A DNA stretch of 64,000 bases from Platynereis dumerilii. Its lineage: Eukaryota; Annelida; Polychaeta; Phyllodocida; Nereididae. The notes below the pieces were generated by a model. It searched no databases and was not told the origin of the DNA. It was given only the letters and a program-made list of their open reading frames with translations. Position 1 is the first letter of the stretch. Each line of letters starts with the position of its first letter. Positions 59,601-64,000 of this stretch are shown here, piece after piece. The translations under genes and the position numbers were made by a program. The stretch is taken from positions 95,867,859-95,931,858 of the forward strand of contig JAPTHN010000001.1 of NCBI GenBank assembly GCA_026936325.1, written 5' to 3'.

Positions 59601-60666
59601 TCACGATAACCTACTAGCCGGTCATATGGGATTCAAGCGAACCTACAAGAGAGTTAGTCAGAAGTATTACTGGTTCAAAATGAAAGAAGCTGTTTATGAC
59701 CATGTCATGAAGTGCGACATCTGCTCAAGAAATAAGAAGCCTACCAGAAACGTTCGACCTCCATTAGCTCATTTGACTGTGGGCAGTCCAATGGATAAAG
59801 TAGCGACTGATTTAATCGGACCACTTCCTGAGACGGAAAGAGGAAACAAATACATACTAATATTGACAGATTTGTTCTCCAAATGGGTAGAGATTATTCC
59901 AATTCCGGATGCGAAGGCCGACACATGCGCTCGGTCCATACTGAACGACTTCATCGCCAGGTTCGGCTATCCATTGACTCTACATTCAGATAGGGGTAGA
60001 AATTATGAGTCTGAGCTATTTCAAGAGCTGTGCACACTTCTTGAAATAAAGAAAACGCGTACTACGCCCCGTCATCCGCAGGGGAACGGCGGAGTGGAGC
60101 GGTTCAACAAGACACTGGTGACTATGATAAGAGCTTTCCTACAAGGAAAGCCAAGAAATTGGGACTTGAATCTTGGTTGCCTTGGAGCTGCCTACCGTGC
60201 AACTCAGCATGAGAGTACTGGATATTCCCCAAACCAAGTTATGTTGGGGAGGGAGGTTCGCATCCCTATAGATATCATTGTAGGGAACTCAAGTCCGACA
60301 GCATCAAATTATGGGGAATATGTGACACACCTCAAAGAACAAATGGAGCGAGCTCATAACATTGTCCAGTTGAACCTGAAGAAAGCCGCTCTTAGACAAG
60401 AAGAAAACTATAATGTCAGCACCCATTTTCGAAGTTTTAATGTGGGGGACATTATTCTGGTGAAAAATGAAAAGCGATTCAAAGGGCACAATCCGAAGCT
60501 TCAATACCCCTATGAAGGGCCTTACATAATAGTGAACAAGAACAGTGACTTGAACTATGAAATTCAATTAAACGCTAAGGGGCAAACTAGAGTGATCCAT
60601 TACGAGAAAATGAAGTTGTACCCGTCCTCCCCGCCCAAGTGGATTGAAGATAAATTAAGACAATAG
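56669..60666 (+). CDS. pol: Pol region of the Gypsy element
   Basis: Codes for the enzymes of copying and integration. Order seen: aspartic protease (DTGAS near 56909), reverse transcriptase (SMDLACGYWQIPV; YLDD near 58308-58325), RNase H (DTDASDTGIG, then REL/SDHHAL), and integrase. The integrase has an HHCC zinc domain (~59600-59740), then catalytic Asp (TDLIGPLP), Asp (HSDRGRNYE) and Glu (GNGGVERFNKTL), and a C-terminal GPY-like end (PYEGPYIIV). The lengths and order are typical of Ty3/Gypsy. The region appears nearly whole, with about one break. Confidence 0.93.
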
Positions 60667-60681
60667 TTGTGCTCTAGCAAA

Positions 60682-60699
60682 ATTTCCTTTTCATTGCAG
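60682..60699 (+). promoter_or_regulatory. Splice-acceptor-like site before the extra gene
   Basis: TTTCCTTTTCATTGCAG, a pyrimidine tract ending in CAG, about 14 bases before the extra gene's ATG. Spliced subgenomic RNAs serve third genes in some Gypsy/retroviral elements. Use here is inference. Confidence 0.5.
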
Positions 60700-60713
60700 A
60701 ACACACCCTGAAG

Positions 60714-61841
60714 ATGAACTTTAGATGCCGAATCTGTAAGAAAACTTATCCCAAGATGTGGGAGGCGAAACGACACTACTACCGCCATCTACCGGTTACA
60801 GCAAGACCACTGCGATGTCAGTTGTCCCCATGCAAGTGGTATGGATGCTCCTCAAAAGACTATGCCCAGCACAAGATAACCGCCAGGCATATTCAGCAAA
60901 GAGTGGAAGCCAGAGGTTGTGGCCGTGATGAGGCCATACCGAACCCTTTGAAGGTAGAGATCGACGACACCCAGATTGAGATCATCTCCAGGCAGGATGA
61001 CTTGTTCTCCATATCGGATCCAATCCCTCCTATGTCTGTACAGAAACAGATTGAAAGATTTGTCAAAACAGCTACCGTGTCGAGGCAACATCAGGAGAAC
61101 TCTTCAGGCTCGCTGCAGAAAGAATCCCATCTGGTACCAGCGAAGCAGTAAGAAGATCCACTGCTTAAAACCCCTTCCCCACTTAAGAAGAGTGTCCTTG
61201 TCATGCCAGGGGTAATGCTTCAAAGTCCCACTTCAAATGCCGCCCCAATCCCGGAGCATCCTCAACAGCCCATCCCCGTACCAAAGATCCGGATAACCAC
61301 CGTCTCCTCTCAACAGGAAGTGTTGGTCCCCAAGACGCCAGGAACTCCTGTTAGGGATGAACCACATGGAAGCTTTCCGGAGGATCCTTGCCACTTGGAG
61401 GATTCCCCTATGTGTCCCATTTACTCGCCCATCAGTTCGGGCCCGGCAGAATCTACCGGGTCACCTGCTGTGAAGATAGCTTTGTCCGCGTTGTCTAACT
61501 CAACCGTAATGCAGAGCGAATTTCAGAGACTGAGAGCAGACAACAGCCTTCACAATGTACGAATTCGAGACGCTATTGAAAACGTTGTACGCCGACTGGA
61601 TGCTCAGGGGGAGACGCTGAAAGACTTTCAGCAGCAGCAGGAGAGGTCCGAATATCAAGACCGGATGGAACTGGCTGCAGCAGGTGCCACCATCTTGAAC
61701 ATTCTGGGCAGGAAGCACGACCACGGAAAAGGATTCTCGGCTGCATGTGAGAATTGTGATCGAGGCAGCGAGCTTCTCATGTGTCTGATAGCAACGACCG
61801 ACAAACGGCTGATTATGCCTTATCAACCACGGTACTACTAA
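60714..61841 (+). CDS. Extra (third) gene region with two C2H2-like zinc fingers
   Basis: Lies between integrase and the 3' LTR, where envelope genes sit in other elements, but it has no signal peptide or membrane segment that I can see. Residues 5-25 form a classic C2H2 finger (C5, C8, H21, H25). A second, unusual finger follows at 35-59 (C35, C40, H53, H59). Downstream come Pro/Ser-rich sequence, a polar helical stretch with DFQQQQER that may form a coiled coil, and a short Cys/His patch (ACENCDRG). Function unknown; nucleic-acid or chromatin binding is a guess. About one break. Confidence 0.7.
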
Positions 61842-62170
61842 GGACCTGAAAGTTAAGACGAAATGTAAATAAGTTGAAATGTTCCTTGACGTTGACTTGT
61901 TAAAGTTATGAAGTTGATATATAACCTTCCGGAGTTGAACCCGAATTTTGCTAAATTTCGAACTTGGATTACATCTGATTCCAATCTTCAAAGACAGATG
62001 ATTGATAAAGAAAGAGTTGAACAATTTGAATTTCGGTGTTCTTCTTTCATGACTCAAAACAATAACTCTATACGGAGAATTCAGTCCTCTTGTGAAGATA
62101 TCCTGAAATTAAAAAGATTTATAACATTATAACAATTATTTTCTTTTAAAAAAAAAAACTACGAAGGATA

Positions 62171-62193
62171 AGGAGAATTTTAGAAGAGGGGAA
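62171..62193 (+). promoter_or_regulatory. Polypurine tract
   Basis: TAGAAGAGGGGAA directly before the 3' LTR; primes plus-strand synthesis in LTR elements. 61842-62170 is non-coding apart from small ORFs and an A-run at 62149-62158. Confidence 0.8.
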
Positions 62194-62634
62194 TGTGACG
62201 ATTGGAAATGTCACGAATGACAGCATGTGTGAAATAAATAAAATTAACAATAGCCCTGACTTTACCGGCGATTATCTCGGCTCTCGGAAGTCCTACGGAC
62301 TCCATTTAACCACCAAAATGATCACACTAACCTCCAGAATTTAGTCAAGTAACTGTCAAAGCCATACGATGAGTCTAAATATATCGTCCGATCGTTTTTT
62401 CGTCTGACGCAAATCAGAGAATTCACAATTTCTGAGCAATTCCGCCATCTTGGATGGGTCACGTGACCTCAATCGGCGCTGAGCATGCTGGGATACCGCG
62501 AAAGTTGATAAATAGAACTGCCGTGATTGATTCAAAACACTCTTTCTTGAGACAGCGCTTGGTCAACATTGAACAAGACAATTTCTTCCTTCGAAATCTA
62601 GATTCATCACTAACAAGCTTGCTAGTTCGTCACA
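62194..62634 (+). repeat. 3' LTR of the Gypsy element
   Basis: Same length and, by eye, same sequence as the 5' LTR. It carries the same motif cluster at 62442-62493. Confidence 0.96.
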
Positions 62635-62638
62635 ATAT

Positions 62639-62804
62639 TAAATTTCCAGGCTGTAAACACCCATCATCTGTCCTGTCTTCATCAAATGCAGCCTCTTCCA
62701 AACCTCTTCTCAGTAGGGAAGGATGGATTATTGCATTATCGGGGCTTTATGTCCTGTATTTATGCATTTGTAGGTTAAGTAGGACATGGGAGGACAATTT
62801 ACTA
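62639..62804. other. Flank with dispersed GGGGCTTTAT motif
   Basis: TCGGGGCTTTATGTCCTGTA and TTTATGCATTTGTAGG (62738-62780) repeat the motif at 50720. Directly followed by minisatellite array B, the same association as at 50.7 kb. Confidence 0.5.
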
Positions 62805-64000
62805 TATATTGTTTGTACAATTTACTATATTGTTTGTACAATGTAGTAAATTGTTTGTACAATGTAGTAAATCGTTTGTACAATGTAGTAAATTGTTTGT
62901 ACAATGTAGTAAATTGTTTGTACAATGTAGTAAATCGTTTGTACAATGTAGTAAATTGTTTGTACAATGTAGTAAATCGTTTGTACAATGTAGCAAATTG
63001 TTTGTACAATATACTACATTGTTTGTACAATGTAGTAAATCGTTTGTACAATGTAGTATATCATTTGTACAATTTAGTAAATTGTTTGTACAATGTAGTA
63101 AATCGTTTGTACAATGTAGTAAATTGTTTGTACAATGTAGTAAATCGTTTGTACAATGTAGCAAATTGTTTGTACAATATACTACATTGTTTGTACAATG
63201 TAGTAAATCGTTTGTACAATGTAGTATATCGTTTGTACAATATAGCAGGTTAAATCGTTTGTACAATATAGTACATTGTTTGTACAATGTAGTACATTGT
63301 TTGTACAATATACTACATTGTTTGTACAATGTAGTAAATCATTTGTACAATGTAGTGTATTGTTTGTACAATATAGCAGTTTAAATCGTTTGTACAATAT
63401 AGTATATTGTTTGTACAATGTAGTAAATTGTTTGTACAATATACTACATTGTTTGTACAATGTAGTAAATTGTTTGTACAATGTAGTAAACCGTTTGTAC
63501 AATTTACTAGATTGTTTGTACAATTTAGTAAATTGTTTGTACAATGTAGTAAATCGTTTGTACAATGTAGTAAATCGTTTGTACAATTTAGTAAATCGTT
63601 TGTACAATGTAGTAAATTGTTTGTACAATGTAGTAAATTGTTTGTACAATGTAGTATATCGTTTGTACAATATAGCAGGTTAAATCGTTTGTACAATATA
63701 GTACATTGTTTGTACAATGTAGTACATTGTTTGTACAATATACTACATTGTTTGTACAATGTAGTAAATCGTTTGTACAATGTAGTAAACCGTTTGTACA
63801 ATTTACTAGATTGTTTGTACAATTTAGTAAATTGTTTGTACAATGTAGTAAATCGTTTGTACAATGTAGTAAATCGTTTGTACAATTTAGTAAATCGTTT
63901 GTACAATGTAGTAAATCGTTTGTACAATGTAGTAAATCGTTTGTACAATGTAGTATATCGTTTGTACAATATAGCAGTTTAAATCGTTTGTACAATATAG
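62805..64000 (-). repeat. 21-bp minisatellite array B (runs off window)
   Basis: About 57 units, the reverse complement of array A (TTTGTACAATGTAGTAAATC type). Phase-breaking AGCAGGTTAAATCG or AGCAGTTTAAATCG inserts occur near 63244, 63375, 63678 and 63974, giving ~135- and ~300-bp higher-order spacing. All long reading frames here, in every frame, are repeat artefacts. Confidence 0.95.

Larger units (their letters stand above)
54458..62634 (+). mobile_element. Ty3/Gypsy LTR retrotransposon, very young
   Basis: Length 8177 bp, with 441-bp direct LTRs that look identical by eye, so insertion is very recent. Target duplication ATAT lies at 54454-54457 and 62635-62638. Order: LTR, primer-binding site, gag, pol (protease, RT, RNase H, integrase), an extra zinc-finger gene, polypurine tract, LTR. 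The RT-RNaseH-integrase order sets it as Ty3/Gypsy. It looks nearly whole, with about two breaks. No envelope gene recognised. Confidence 0.95.

Noticed and set aside
60714-61841. Envelope protein in the Gypsy element
   Set aside because: No signal peptide, transmembrane segment or fusion/cleavage motif; zinc fingers are seen instead.

Overview
This looks like animal nuclear DNA that is almost wholly made of repeats. It is AT-rich, with GATA/GACA/CTAT microsatellites, long minisatellites, a tRNA-derived SINE, an L2/CR1-like LINE, Penelope-like elements (PLEs), Helitron-like elements, several families of inverted-repeat DNA transposons and a Ty3/Gypsy LTR retrotransposon. That mix suggests a marine invertebrate (mollusc, amphioxus, hemichordate or echinoderm type). 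I cannot name the species. I found no host protein-coding gene that I can identify; the only convincing coding regions belong to mobile elements.

Layout. 1-9245: three head-to-tail copies of a ~2.4-kb Helitron-like unit, each with a 12-bp minisatellite; the middle copy holds a 1.9-kb LINE. 9276-11146: a second Helitron-like element with five ~270-bp internal repeats, followed by a SINE (11221-11455). 11495-34900: five diverged tandem segmental duplications plus a partial sixth (2.9-4.6 kb before insertions). These were hit by separate DNA transposons: a hAT-like palindromic element, a Helitron whose empty site survives in the neighbouring unit, a 845-bp foldback element and small MITEs. 35037-42822: nested insertions, with a MITE containing a PLE, which contains a 5.7-kb long-TIR element, which contains SINE and PLE relics. 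43075-49690: a PLE relic, a ~1-kb tandem duplication and AT-rich DNA. 49886-53770: 21-bp minisatellites, tetranucleotide arrays, and three copies of a module made of minisatellite plus a conserved ~270-bp body. 54458-62634: a very young Ty3/Gypsy element with LTRs identical by eye. It carries gag, pol and an unusual extra zinc-finger gene. 62805-64000: another 21-bp minisatellite running off the window.

The items most worth follow-up are the Gypsy element's extra two-finger C2H2 gene behind a splice-acceptor-like site, its LTR cluster of host-type promoter motifs, the Helitron insertion with a paralogous empty site, the head-to-tail Helitron-like array, and the multi-level nest at 35-43 kb. 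I see no clear evidence of an undescribed multi-gene system.
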